NCBI GenBank assembly: GCA_902778455.1 | Contig: CACYXR010000003.1 | Location: 1-64,000 of the forward strand | DNA: 64,000 nucleotides | Source of the DNA: an uncultured Selenomonadaceae bacterium | Lineage (GTDB): Bacteria; Bacillota; Negativicutes; Selenomonadales; Selenomonadaceae | Direction: 5' to 3' | Shown here: positions 14,258-23,022 of the stretch, in pieces | How positions within the stretch are numbered: position 1 is the stretch's first letter | Layout: the number at the start of each line of letters is the position of its first letter | The notes under the pieces: generated by a model | Databases searched by the model: none | What the model was told of the DNA's origin: nothing | The model's input: the letters and a program-made list of their open reading frames with translations, nothing else | Program-made: the position numbers and the translations under genes

Positions 14258-16534
14258 TTAATTTCCGCAATGGATGCGGGGAACGACTTGGTGATGATGG
14301 TGCTCGGCCTCGGTGCGTCCGCAGCGGGGGCAGATGTCGCCAATCAGTCCGTTGTAGCCGCAGACCGGGTCGCGGTCCACCGGATGATTGACCGAGCCGT
14401 AGCCGACGCCGTTGTCGTGCATGCAGCGGATAATCGCCTCGAAAGCCTTGACGTTTTTCGTCGGGTCGCCGTCCATTTCGACATAGCTGATATGTCCGCC
14501 GTTGGTCAGCGAATGATACGGTCCCTCGATGCGAATCTTATCCACGGCCGCAATCGGGAAATACACCGGCACATGGAAACTGTTCGTATAATAATCGCGG
14601 TCGGTAACGCCCTCAATCTCGCCGTAGCGCTGACGGTCGATGCGTACAAACCGCCCGGAAAGCCCCTCTGCCGGCGTCGCAATCAGGCTCCAGTTCAGCT
14701 TGGTGCGCTTCGCTTCATCGTCCATGCGCTGCCGCATGTGGCTGATAATGCGAAGGCCAAGCTTCTGCGCGTCCTCGGATTCGCCGTGATGCTTGCCGAT
14801 CAGCGCCTTCAGGCATTCCGCGAGCCCGATGAAGCCCATGGTCAGCGTGCCGTGTTTCAAGACCTCCGCCACGCTGTCGTCCGGCTCCAGATTGTCCGAG
14901 TCAATCCAAACGCCCTGTCCCATCAGGAACGGATAATTCCGGGCGCGCTTCGAGCACTGGATTTTGAACCGATGCAAAAGCTGGCGGACGACAAGGTCAA
15001 TGACGTCGTCGAGACTCTCGAAGAACTGCTCCTCGTCGCCTTTCGCCTCGATGGCAAGGCGCGGGAGATTGATGCTGGTGAAGCTCAGGTTGCCGCGGCC
15101 GCAGGTAACTTCCCGCGCCGGATCATACACGTTGCCTATCACACGCGTACGGCAGCCCATATAGGCGACTTCGCTGTTGTAGTTGCCCTGCTTGTAATAC
15201 TGCTTGTTGAAAGGCGCGTCGAGGAAGCTGAAATTCGGGAACAGCCGCTTCGCCGAGACCTCCATCGCAAGCTGGAAAAGATCGTAGTTCGGATCGCCGG
15301 GGTTGTAGTTCACGCCCTCTTTGACCTTGAAAATCTGCACCGGGAAAATCGGCGTTTCGCCGCTGCCCAGCCCCAGCTGCGTAGCAGTCAGCAGATTCCG
15401 TATGACCATGCGCGCCTCCGGCGAGGTGTCCGTGCCGTAGTTGACCGAGCTGAAGGGCACCTGCGCGCCGGCGCGGGAATTCATCGTATTCAGGTTGTGG
15501 ACGAAGGCCTCCATCGCCTGGAAGGTTGCGTGATCGGTGGCCTTCCAAGCCGCCTCGTTCGCAAAGTCATGGGCTTTTTTCGTGATTTCCGCCGAGATCG
15601 GCTGGAAACCGCTGGCCGCCTGATGAGCGGGCAGGAATTCCACCAGCCGCTTGCCGTATTCGTCCATCGTCTCGAACCGAATCGGCGCGTCCACACGCCG
15701 CTCGATTTCCTTGACGAGGAGCTTCGCGTCGTCGAGTTTCATGCCGAGAAGCATCGAGAACGCGTCCCCGAGATGGGAGAAATACTGCTTGCGGAAAGTC
15801 TTGACGACGCCCGGCACCATCGAGTAATCGAAGTTCGGGATGGACTGGCCGCCGTGCATCTCGTTCTGGTTCGCCTGGATCGCGATGCAGGCCAGCGCCG
15901 CGTAGGAACGAATATCGTTCGGCTCCCGCAGGCAGCCGTGCCCTGTCGAGAAGCCGTCCTTGAACAGCTTCAGAAGGTCGATCTGGCAGCAGGTCTCGGT
16001 CAGCATATAGAAGTCCATATCGTGGATATGGATGTCGCCGTTGACATGCGCCGCCGCGATATCCTTCGGCAGGATGCGGTGAATGATGAAATATTTCGAG
16101 CCCTCCGAGCCGTATTTGAGCATCGTGCCCATGGCCGTGTCGGCGTCGATATTCGCGTTCTCACGCTTCAGGTCGGCCTCGCGAGCGTTCTTGTAGGTCA
16201 GCTCGTCGTAAATATCCATCAGGTCGACTTCGGCCTCGCGGATGCTGGTATGCGCCGCGCGATACAGGATATAGGCCTTCGCGGTGGACGCGTAATTGTT
16301 CTTGATCAGCGCGCGCTCCACGGCGTCCTGGATATACTCGACGCCGGGGGCTTTCTTGTCCGAAATGTTTCGGATGACGCTCCGGGTCAGCGCGTCGAGC
16401 TGGCGCTGGGAAAACGTCGCGTCAGTGGATTCGAGGTTCGCCTTCTGGATGGCGTTCGAGATCTTGGTTGCGTCAAACGGAACAATCTCGCCGTTCCGCT
16501 TCTTGATATTCTTGATGACGGGTGTCGATGACAT
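14258..16534 (-). CDS. nrdD: Anaerobic ribonucleoside-triphosphate reductase, catalytic chain
   Basis: 758 residues. The N-terminal ATP-cone (KKRNGEIVPFDATKISNAIQKA) is the allosteric domain. The catalytic barrel includes CCQIDLLKLF..GFSTGHGCLREPND and YMGCRTRV. Near the C-terminus CGYNG...CPRCGR supplies zinc-finger cysteines, but the protein ends 20 residues later (VPRIHCGN) without the usual RxxGYL radical motif, which is found on the next gene. It reduces NTPs to dNTPs without oxygen. Two NrdR boxes lie in the promoter. Either a natural split gene or an old break is possible; both frames are clean. Confidence 0.93.
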   Translation of the reverse strand: MSSTPVIKNIKKRNGEIVPFDATKISNAIQKANLESTDATFSQRQLDALTRSVIRNISDKKAPGVEYIQDAVERALIKNNYASTAKAYILYRAAHTSIREAEVDLMDIYDELTYKNAREADLKRENANIDADTAMGTMLKYGSEGSKYFIIHRILPKDIAAAHVNGDIHIHDMDFYMLTETCCQIDLLKLFKDGFSTGHGCLREPNDIRSYAALACIAIQANQNEMHGGQSIPNFDYSMVPGVVKTFRKQYFSHLGDAFSMLLGMKLDDAKLLVKEIERRVDAPIRFETMDEYGKRLVEFLPAHQAASGFQPISAEITKKAHDFANEAAWKATDHATFQAMEAFVHNLNTMNSRAGAQVPFSSVNYGTDTSPEARMVIRNLLTATQLGLGSGETPIFPVQIFKVKEGVNYNPGDPNYDLFQLAMEVSAKRLFPNFSFLDAPFNKQYYKQGNYNSEVAYMGCRTRVIGNVYDPAREVTCGRGNLSFTSINLPRLAIEAKGDEEQFFESLDDVIDLVVRQLLHRFKIQCSKRARNYPFLMGQGVWIDSDNLEPDDSVAEVLKHGTLTMGFIGLAECLKALIGKHHGESEDAQKLGLRIISHMRQRMDDEAKRTKLNWSLIATPAEGLSGRFVRIDRQRYGEIEGVTDRDYYTNSFHVPVYFPIAAVDKIRIEGPYHSLTNGGHISYVEMDGDPTKNVKAFEAIIRCMHDNGVGYGSVNHPVDRDPVCGYNGLIGDICPRCGRTEAEHHHHQVVPRIHCGN

Positions 16535-16605
16535 CTCGCCGCTTCCTTCTTTCTTGTTTGTCTTGCCGCGGGGGTTCCGCCCCGCTTGTTGGGCTGATAC
16601 CGATT

Positions 16606-16653
16606 ATACAATATCTGTGTTTCAGCGTCAAGAGAAAACACAATATCTTGTAA
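16606..16653 (-). promoter_or_regulatory. Paired NrdR boxes upstream of nrdD
   Basis: ATACAATATCTGTGTT (16606-16621) and ACACAATATCTTGTAA (16638-16653) both resemble the NrdR box (ACAC-AT-rich-TWGTGT). Their starts are 32 bp apart, three helical turns, the spacing NrdR needs. NrdR is the ATP/dATP-sensing repressor of ribonucleotide reductase genes. Confidence 0.8.
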
Positions 16654-16678
16654 TTTCTTATCCACAGCCCCAAGCCGC

Positions 16679-16716
16679 AAAAAACCGCCGTCCCAAAGAT
16701 AGAACAGCGGTTTTGC
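16679..16716 (-). terminator. Terminator of the MscS gene
   Basis: AAAACCGC (16681-16688) pairs with GCGGTTTT (16707-16714), and the T-rich arm reads on the minus strand. It lies 25 bp after the MscS stop. Confidence 0.7.
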
Positions 16717-16740
16717 ACAAAAAGGATGTGGACAAGATTA

Positions 16741-17862
16741 TTATTTTGTGGATAAGGAACCGTCCAATTGAACCGTGCGGACGGGAAACGGAATCCGAAT
16801 CCTTTCTTCGTCGTAGCGCTTTTTCAGCGCCTTGATAAATTCATGGCGGACGACATATTGGCCTTTGAACGAGGTCGTATGCAGATTGACGTTGAAATTG
16901 ATCGACGACTCTCCGAAAGTATGGAACCGCACAACCGGCGCCGTCGAGGCCCCATCCGAGATATCAAGATCGGGATCCAATCGTTTGAGCACTTCGCGGG
17001 CCACTTCCAGCGTGACACGCTCGACTTCTTCAAGGTCGCTGTCATAGGCGACGCCCACCGTCACGACAAAGGCCACATCCATGACGCTGGCCGACTGCCC
17101 CCTGACCGAGTCCATGTCGTAGTTCGTGATGATAGACGACGCAAGCTTGCTGTTCGGCACAATGATGATATTGTTCATGACCGTATGGATCTTCGCATAT
17201 CGCCATGTGATATCGATGATTTTCCCTTCCGAGCCGCCTTCCAGCTTGATATTGTCACCGATGCGGACTTGTTTTGTCAGCAGGATATGGAGCCCCGCGA
17301 AAATGTTCGCCATCGTTTCCTGAAGCCCGAGCGCGATTGCCATACCGCCGATGCCGAGAGCCGTAATCATCGGCGTGATGGATATGTCGAACTCGTCGAG
17401 TACGAGAATGATGCCGGTGAGGTAAATAGCCGCGCTGACGAGATTCATGAGCAGCGAGGTCGCGACAGGGCTGCCCTCCGACACCATGCGGCGGCTGATG
17501 AATTGGCCGATGGCTCGCTGGAGGAATGTCATAACGGTCCAGATCAGCACTGCAAAAAGCAGGTTCACCACCCTGTCCTGTGCGAAAGGCGGGAGCGATA
17601 TGATTCGAGTGGCCCAGTTCAGTCCCATCAACAGGCCCCAGACAATCGGCAGCTTGCCGATCGAACGAAGCAGTATGCCAAAAAACGTATCCTCTGCAAC
17701 CCGTCCGTTCTCGATCATCTTGCGAAGGCGATGATGCACCGCCCAGCCGATAAGCGCGCCAACCGCGACAAATACGCAGGGCCGCAGGACGGAATCGCGC
17801 AGAGAATGCCACGTCAAAACATCAAAAGCACCCAATCTGTTCCCTCCAAAACTTTCTTCCAT
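16741..17862 (-). CDS. MscS-family mechanosensitive channel
   Basis: 373 residues. There are several N-terminal membrane helices, then the pore-lining TM3 (TALGIGGMAIALGLQETMANIFAG), the short beta domain (QVRIGDNIKLEGGSEGKIIDITWRYAKI) and the C-terminal cytoplasmic alpha/beta domain. The channel opens when membrane tension rises, releasing solutes after osmotic downshock. Residue pattern and length are those of small MscS proteins with extra N-terminal helices. It is transcribed alone. Two parS sites lie upstream. Confidence 0.93.
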   Translation of the reverse strand: MEESFGGNRLGAFDVLTWHSLRDSVLRPCVFVAVGALIGWAVHHRLRKMIENGRVAEDTFFGILLRSIGKLPIVWGLLMGLNWATRIISLPPFAQDRVVNLLFAVLIWTVMTFLQRAIGQFISRRMVSEGSPVATSLLMNLVSAAIYLTGIILVLDEFDISITPMITALGIGGMAIALGLQETMANIFAGLHILLTKQVRIGDNIKLEGGSEGKIIDITWRYAKIHTVMNNIIIVPNSKLASSIITNYDMDSVRGQSASVMDVAFVVTVGVAYDSDLEEVERVTLEVAREVLKRLDPDLDISDGASTAPVVRFHTFGESSINFNVNLHTTSFKGQYVVRHEFIKALKKRYDEERIRIPFPVRTVQLDGSLSTK

Positions 17863-18033
17863 ATATATTGAACCACGTTAATTATGGGAATCTCTAAAAC
17901 CTCCAATTTTCGTCTGAACCCCTCCGGCTGACAATAAGTTTTTAGAGTTCCTCTTATGATACAAACGCTTCATGAAAAACAGGCGAACGCCGCCTGCGCC
18001 GCCTGTTACAAACAAATATTATCCGTCTCGGAA

Positions 18034-18049
18034 TGTTTCACGTGAAACA
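18034..18049. promoter_or_regulatory. parS site 1
   Basis: TGTTTCACGTGAAACA is a perfect 16-bp palindrome identical to the common bacterial parS consensus bound by ParB. A second copy is 57 bp away. The flanking gap 17863-18119 holds no gene. Confidence 0.9.
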
Positions 18050-18090
18050 ATAGAACATAATCTGAAAAGCCCTTTCAGGTTTTGTTCGTT

Positions 18091-18106
18091 TGTTTCACGT
18101 GAAACA
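18091..18106. promoter_or_regulatory. parS site 2
   Basis: Second perfect TGTTTCACGTGAAACA, just beyond the end of the GGDEF gene. Clusters of parS usually lie in the origin-proximal part of the chromosome. Confidence 0.9.
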
Positions 18107-18119
18107 TTGACGCCATTTT

Positions 18120-19388
18120 TTATTTCTTCCCGTCCATTTCCCATGCCGCGCACACACAATCGCGGCCGGCTTTCTTCGCCGCGTAGAGCGCCGAATCGCT
18201 TTCCTTGATCAGCTCATCGATCGGATAATGAATGTCATGGGAGACAGCTATGCCGATACTGCCAGACAGCTTGCGAAACTGCTCCTGCTCATGGAAACGC
18301 TCGCGGAGCCTGTCGAGACAGACCTCCGCCATATTTTTCGCCGCCTCTTCGGACAGACTGCCCAAAAGCATTACGAGGAACTCGTCGCCGCCAAAGCGGC
18401 AGACAACGCCTGTCGGGAAAGAGGCCTTCAGCACCTCGCCCACCGCCTTCAGCGCCTCGTCCCCCGCCTTGTGCCCGTAGGTATCGTTGACCGACTTGAA
18501 GTGGTCGAGGTCGATGGAGAAAATGCAGACCGCCTGATTCTTGCGGTATTCGGAAACATATTCGTAAAAAAACCGGCGGTTGGAAAGGCCTGTCAAATCG
18601 TCCTTGTGCGCCATGTCGAGGATTTTCTTGTGGTAGCGGTTCAGAAGCGTGACGTCCTGCGCGACGCCCGCCGTGCCGATGATATTGCCTTCCTTGTCGA
18701 ACACCGGCGTCTTGTAGGTTTTGAGATCGCGCATTTCGCCGTTTTCCAGCACCTGCTCCGCGCCAACCATCAGCTTGCCGGTCTTGACCACCTTCATGTC
18801 GGACTCGAGGCAGACGCGCTCGCCTTCCTCATACTCCTCGGGCTTCAGTCCCCAGATAACGCCGTGACGCTGCCCGCGGCAAGCTTCCACCGTCTTGCCG
18901 ACGGTGCGCGCCAACGCGTTGTTGACCTCCAGGTGCAAGCCGCCGAGATTTTTGTACCAAGCGAGGTCGGGCACCATATTGATGGTCGTCTGCCACCAAT
19001 TGTGAACGAGCCACGCCTCGTAGCGCCGCCAGATTCGTTCCTGCAGCCAACCAAAATAATAAGGAAGCAAATCTTTTTCCGGCGCGTCCCAAAAATCATC
19101 GACCTTGGAAATTTCCGCAGCGTCGCCTTCTGCTGTTTTGCCTCGCCAGCCCACCAAGAGCGTATCCTCGTCGCAAAACGCGCGCGCCTTGTCCGCGCGC
19201 CCCGGCGCCAGGGAGGAAATGATGCAGGACGGCGTATGCTCCGCCTTCTCCGGCAAATCCTCATAGACGGAAAACTCCAATTCCAGCCCCTGCGCAGGCG
19301 GCATCGCTGTCAGCGCCGCCGCCATGTCCTTCGGCAGTCCCACCAGCCATATTCTCGCGTTGCAGGTGACAATCGAGCGCAAATACAT
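18120..19388 (-). CDS. PAS-GGDEF diguanylate cyclase
   Basis: 422 residues from ATG at 19388, which has AAGGTGGAG upstream. An N-terminal region without clear family is followed by a PAS-like domain (around NWWQTTINMVPDLAWYKNLGG to GTAGVAQDVTLLNRYHKK) and a GGDEF domain. The signature FGGDEF is intact at about 331-336. No RxxD product-inhibition site is present at the usual place nine residues before it. It probably makes cyclic di-GMP in response to a signal sensed by the PAS domain. No predicted membrane helix. Transcribed alone. Confidence 0.88.
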   Translation of the reverse strand: MYLRSIVTCNARIWLVGLPKDMAAALTAMPPAQGLELEFSVYEDLPEKAEHTPSCIISSLAPGRADKARAFCDEDTLLVGWRGKTAEGDAAEISKVDDFWDAPEKDLLPYYFGWLQERIWRRYEAWLVHNWWQTTINMVPDLAWYKNLGGLHLEVNNALARTVGKTVEACRGQRHGVIWGLKPEEYEEGERVCLESDMKVVKTGKLMVGAEQVLENGEMRDLKTYKTPVFDKEGNIIGTAGVAQDVTLLNRYHKKILDMAHKDDLTGLSNRRFFYEYVSEYRKNQAVCIFSIDLDHFKSVNDTYGHKAGDEALKAVGEVLKASFPTGVVCRFGGDEFLVMLLGSLSEEAAKNMAEVCLDRLRERFHEQEQFRKLSGSIGIAVSHDIHYPIDELIKESDSALYAAKKAGRDCVCAAWEMDGKK

Positions 19389-19598
19389 AGCTCCACCTTC
19401 TTCCATGATCAACGGAGCGCCCGCAAAAAAGCCCAACGTCACTCCGGCATCAGCTTCAATATAAATATGAATTTCCTGAAATCAGTGTACCATAAACTAA
19501 CTCTATTTACAATAATATAAGGAACGCATCCCAAAAATAAAATGACGCCGACACCATGCCCACAAAGAATCCCCCACAGATTAAAATCTCATTTTCCA

Positions 19599-19627
19599 TT
19601 GATTCTACAGAAAGAGTTTGCTATAAT
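19599..19627 (+). promoter_or_regulatory. Promoter of the envelope operon
   Basis: TTGATT (19599-19604) and TATAAT (19622-19627) are separated by 17 bp. This is a strong vegetative promoter 58 bp upstream of the first OmpH-like gene. Confidence 0.8.
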
Positions 19628-19684
19628 GTCACAGATGTAAAAATTCCGCAGGTTTGCGGGAACAAGAAAAAGGAGACAAGAAAA

Positions 19685-20158
19685 ATGATCAAACCGGAAA
19701 AGAAACACATCAAAATCTTCAGCGTCGCAATCGCGGCAATCTTCATCGGCAGCGTGGTCGCGCTTGCCCTCACGCAGATGGGCGGGCTGACCGGCGGCAC
19801 CGCTTCGGCGGCTTCCTCCAGCGTCGGCGTCGTCGATTACCGTCAGGTGATGGGGCAGTCCACCGACCTTCAGGATGCGAACACGCAGATGCAGCTCGCC
19901 GTCGAGGAAGCGAAGCAGGAATTCGAGTCGAAGTCTGCCGGCATGAGCGAGGAAGACAAGGCAAACCTCTACCAGCAGACGCAGGAAAAGCTCGCGCAGA
20001 AACAGCAGTCCCTGATCGAGCCGATCCAGAAGAAGATCGAGGCCGAGGTCAAGGCCGTCGCCGAAGCGAAGGGCCTGCAGGTCGTCATTGACAAGGGCTC
20101 TGTCGTTTACGGCGGCGCGGACATCACCCAGGACGTCATCCGCAAGATGGCGAAATAA
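19685..20158 (+). CDS. OmpH/Skp-family periplasmic protein
   Basis: 157 residues from ATG at 19685 with AGGAG upstream. An N-terminal signal sequence (IKIFSVAIAAIFIGSVVALALTQ) is followed by VGVVDYRQVM, a long charged coiled coil (residues about 60-125) and the OmpH-type end GLQVVIDKGSVVYGGADITQDVIRKM. Skp-like chaperones hold unfolded outer-membrane proteins in the periplasm. In Negativicutes such genes head the outer-membrane biogenesis cluster. A terminator hairpin follows at 20184, so part of the transcripts may end here. Confidence 0.88.
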   Translation: MIKPEKKHIKIFSVAIAAIFIGSVVALALTQMGGLTGGTASAASSSVGVVDYRQVMGQSTDLQDANTQMQLAVEEAKQEFESKSAGMSEEDKANLYQQTQEKLAQKQQSLIEPIQKKIEAEVKAVAEAKGLQVVIDKGSVVYGGADITQDVIRKMAK

Positions 20159-20183
20159 TCACCAAATCCAATAGGCATCTTTC

Positions 20184-20217
20184 GTACCGAGCGCGCGCCA
20201 GCGGCTCGGTACTTTTC
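20184..20217 (+). terminator. Terminator or attenuator after the first OmpH-like gene
   Basis: GTACCGAGC (20184-20192) pairs with GCTCGGTAC (20204-20212), followed by TTTTC. The short T tract suggests partial read-through into the next genes, for which I see no separate promoter. Confidence 0.65.
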
Positions 20218-20243
20218 TAGATGATATGAAAGGAGCGGCGGGC

Positions 20244-21329
20244 ATGGGCGTTGCCGATGAAAAAAAGTCCGCGGGCGGCGCCCGCAAGCCGATTTTCGTC
20301 GGCCTTTTGTCGCTTGCCGTGCTCGGCGGCATTGCCGGCGGCTGGCTTTGGCTTCATCCGGGCGACAAGGTTTCTCCCCCGCCGACGGAAACCTCCGCCC
20401 AGTCCACCGAGGATGCCGGCGTCGTCCGGCTCGGCGAGGTTGTGCGAAAACATCCCGAATACGGCACGCTGCTGCGCCTTCGCGGCGAGCACGCGCAGCT
20501 TTCGGAGACGCTGGCCCGCGGGGAACGAAAGCTTCTTGCCATGACTGCCCCCGACGCCATTAAAAAGCCTTTTGACGACGCCGTAGAACAAAAGAAGAAG
20601 CAGGTCTTGATCAAGGAATACGGCGAATTCATGGAAAAACTCGCCGAGGCGGAAAAGGAAAAGCGCGAAGAAACCCGCGCAATTTTCGAGGCGGCCCGGA
20701 ACGAGATCAACGCCGCGTATTTCAACGAGATTTTCAACACGCAGCTGAAGCTCGACAACGCCGACGTCATGCGCCTGTCCGACGAGACAGTGGCCGACCT
20801 GAAGCGCCATCTGGACAATCTCCAGCGGGAACGGGGCCGTCACCTGTACGAGCTGCATCAAAAATACGAAGCGGAAATCCGCGCGTTCAAGGAAGCGATG
20901 GCGGCGGAGCACGGTGTTTCTCTCGCGGCGCTGGAGCAGGATACAGACGAGCGGCTTCGCGCCGAGGAAATGCGGAAACGCAGCGAAGCGCAGGCCCGCA
21001 ATCTCGACGCGCTCCAAAAAAATATGCTGGATTCCGTGGAGCTGAGAATGCAGCTGACGGAAATCCGCACCGCCCTCCGGGCGAAGGAACAGGAACTCAC
21101 GGCGTTGGAGGACGGCCTGACGGTGGAACTGGCCGGAAAAGCGGCAAAGCTCGCCGTACTCCACCACCTTTCCATCGTCTATGCGTCTCCCGTGACAGCA
21201 AGCCTTCCGATGGCCGGCATCGGCACAGATCCCTTCGCGGGGCTTCGCGTCGTCGGCGGCACGGCTATAGACCTGACCGAAGAATTGGCGCAGGAAATCG
21301 CAAAAGATAACAAGCAAACTACGAAATGA
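20244..21329 (+). CDS. Membrane-anchored coiled-coil envelope protein
   Basis: 361 residues from ATG at 20244, chosen for AAGGAG 8 nt upstream. One hydrophobic segment near the start (PIFVGLLSLAVLGGIAGGWLWL) acts as an anchor. A Pro/Thr linker follows, then long charged helices with heptad character over most of residues 70-290. I recognise no named family. Position between two OmpH-like genes and upstream of lpxD suggests a periplasmic role in outer-membrane assembly or in spanning the periplasm; that is inference. It ends 12 bp before the lipoprotein gene. Confidence 0.7.
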   Translation: MGVADEKKSAGGARKPIFVGLLSLAVLGGIAGGWLWLHPGDKVSPPPTETSAQSTEDAGVVRLGEVVRKHPEYGTLLRLRGEHAQLSETLARGERKLLAMTAPDAIKKPFDDAVEQKKKQVLIKEYGEFMEKLAEAEKEKREETRAIFEAARNEINAAYFNEIFNTQLKLDNADVMRLSDETVADLKRHLDNLQRERGRHLYELHQKYEAEIRAFKEAMAAEHGVSLAALEQDTDERLRAEEMRKRSEAQARNLDALQKNMLDSVELRMQLTEIRTALRAKEQELTALEDGLTVELAGKAAKLAVLHHLSIVYASPVTASLPMAGIGTDPFAGLRVVGGTAIDLTEELAQEIAKDNKQTTK

Positions 21330-21341
21330 GGAATCAAATTG

Positions 21342-21986
21342 ATGAAGTTAGGCAGGCTGACGCGCGGCGTCGGCGCGGCGCTGCTTCTCGCGGCGCCTTT
21401 GTGGATTGCGGGCTGCTCGGAGAAGCAGACCGTCGTCGGTTATTACAACGCGGACCGCATTGATCGCGAAGCGGGACAGATCAAGGCACTTGAAGATGAG
21501 GCCACGGTAAAGCTGAAGGAAAAACAGACCGAGCTGGAACAGAAAATGCAGGAAAAGCAGGCCGCACTGGAACAGCATTTCAAGACCAAGCAGGAGGAAA
21601 TCGCGGCGAAATACCAGGCCAAGGAAGACGAATTCAACCAAAAGGTCCAGGCAAATCCGCCGAAATCACAGGAAGAGGCCGACCAACTCCAGGCGGAAGC
21701 CGACGAACTGGGCCAGACGCTCCAAAAGGAAGCGGAGGAAGATATGCAGAAGCTTCAGCAGGAGGCTTCCGCCGAGGCGCAGCGCATCCAGCAGGAAGCG
21801 AGCCTCCAGATGCAGGGACTTCAGGCGCAGTACCAGACGCGGATTGCGCAGAAGCTGGACGCTGCCGTCCATGAAATCGCGCAGGCGAAAAAGCTCGACG
21901 TGGTGCTGGAGAACAGCTCCTTCCACAAAGCGGTTCTTTACGGCGGCGTCGATATAACGGAAGATGTGCTGGAAAAGCTGAAATGA
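21342..21986 (+). CDS. OmpH/Skp-like lipoprotein
   Basis: 214 residues from ATG at 21342. The signal peptide ends in a lipobox, LWIAGC, so Cys26 should be lipidated. [11 protein letters not shown] is followed by a long Glu/Gln/Lys-rich coiled coil and the OmpH-type C-terminus [31 protein letters not shown]. It is a paralogue of the protein at 19685 with a lipid anchor instead of a free N-terminus. It lies 10 bp before lpxD in the same operon. It may be a chaperone or spacer fixed to one membrane. Confidence 0.85.
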   Translation: MKLGRLTRGVGAALLLAAPLWIAGCSEKQTVVGYYNADRIDREAGQIKALEDEATVKLKEKQTELEQKMQEKQAALEQHFKTKQEEIAAKYQAKEDEFNQKVQANPPKSQEEADQLQAEADELGQTLQKEAEEDMQKLQQEASAEAQRIQQEASLQMQGLQAQYQTRIAQKLDAAVHEIAQAKKLDVVLENSSFHKAVLYGGVDITEDVLEKLK

Positions 21987-21996
21987 GGAAATGACG

Positions 21997-23019
21997 ATGA
22001 AAATGACGCTGGGAGAAATTGCGAAACTGGTAAACGGCAGGATCGTCGGAGGCGACGCCTCGCTCACTGTCGATGGCGTTGCGAACCTTGAAATGGCACG
22101 GGAGACCGACGTCACCTTTGCCGTCGAGCCGCACATCCAGGAGGCGAAGGCGGTAAAAGCGGGCGCAATCCTGTTGCCGGAAGGGACCGAGGAATTCCCG
22201 ATTCCCGCGATTTACGCCGCCGATCCGAGAGCGGCCTTCGCAAAGCTCTTGGAAGTATTCACCCCGCCCCTTTCCTTCCCGAAAGGCGTCAGCGATTTGG
22301 CCTACGTCGGGCCGGAGGCAAGCGTCGCCGAAGATGCGACGGTGATGCCCTTCGCCGTGGTGGACGCCCACGCCGTCGTCGAAAGCGGCGCAGTGATTTA
22401 TCCGCACGTCTATATCGGACAATACGCGACCGTCGGCGAGAACGCCGTGATTTACTCCAACGCCACCGTGCGCGAGCATTGCCGCGTCGGAAAGCGTGCC
22501 GTGATCCACAGCTCAGCGGTCATCGGCTCCGACGGCTTCGGCTTCACGACGAAGGACGGCATTCATACGAAGGTGCCGCAGGTCGGCAACGTCGTCGTCG
22601 AGGACGACGTGGAAATCGGCGCGCACGTCGGCATTGACCGTGCAACAACCGGCTCCACGGTCATCGGACACGGCACGAAGATCGACAATCTCGTCCATAT
22701 CGGACACAACTGCCGGATCGGCGCGAACAACATCATCGTCGCCCAGACGGGCATTTCCGGATCGACGTCCACCGGCCCGAACGTGACCTTCGGCGGCCAG
22801 GTGGGCACCGTCGGCCATATCCATATCGGCGGCAATTCCGTTTACGCCGCCCGCAGCGGTATCATCGGCGATATGCCCGAAGGCTATTTCGGCGCGGGCT
22901 TCCCGGTGCAGACCCATCAGGAATGGCTGCGGATGCAGTCAGCTCTTCGTAAGCTGCCCGCGCTGATGAAACGCGTCAAGGAACTGGAAAAGAAAGCGGC
23001 AAAAAGCGAGGACGCCTGA
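21997..23019 (+). CDS. lpxD: UDP-3-O-acylglucosamine N-acyltransferase
   Basis: 340 residues from ATG at 21997, better spaced from GAGGA than the ATG at 21991. The N-terminal domain ([31 protein letters not shown]) is typical of LpxD and is followed by a left-handed beta-helix of hexapeptide repeats and a C-terminal helix. The catalytic His is likely the one in [13 protein letters not shown]. It adds the second acyl chain in lipid A synthesis. It shares the operon with the OmpH-like genes and is 3 bp from the acyltransferase gene. Confidence 0.95.
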   Translation: MKMTLGEIAKLVNGRIVGGDASLTVDGVANLEMARETDVTFAVEPHIQEAKAVKAGAILLPEGTEEFPIPAIYAADPRAAFAKLLEVFTPPLSFPKGVSDLAYVGPEASVAEDATVMPFAVVDAHAVVESGAVIYPHVYIGQYATVGENAVIYSNATVREHCRVGKRAVIHSSAVIGSDGFGFTTKDGIHTKVPQVGNVVVEDDVEIGAHVGIDRATTGSTVIGHGTKIDNLVHIGHNCRIGANNIIVAQTGISGSTSTGPNVTFGGQVGTVGHIHIGGNSVYAARSGIIGDMPEGYFGAGFPVQTHQEWLRMQSALRKLPALMKRVKELEKKAAKSEDA

Positions 23020-23022
23020 TTT

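Noticed and set aside
14270-16531. Plus-strand frame of 753 codons opposite nrdD
   Set aside because: GC-rich antisense shadow; the minus strand encodes a clear NrdD.
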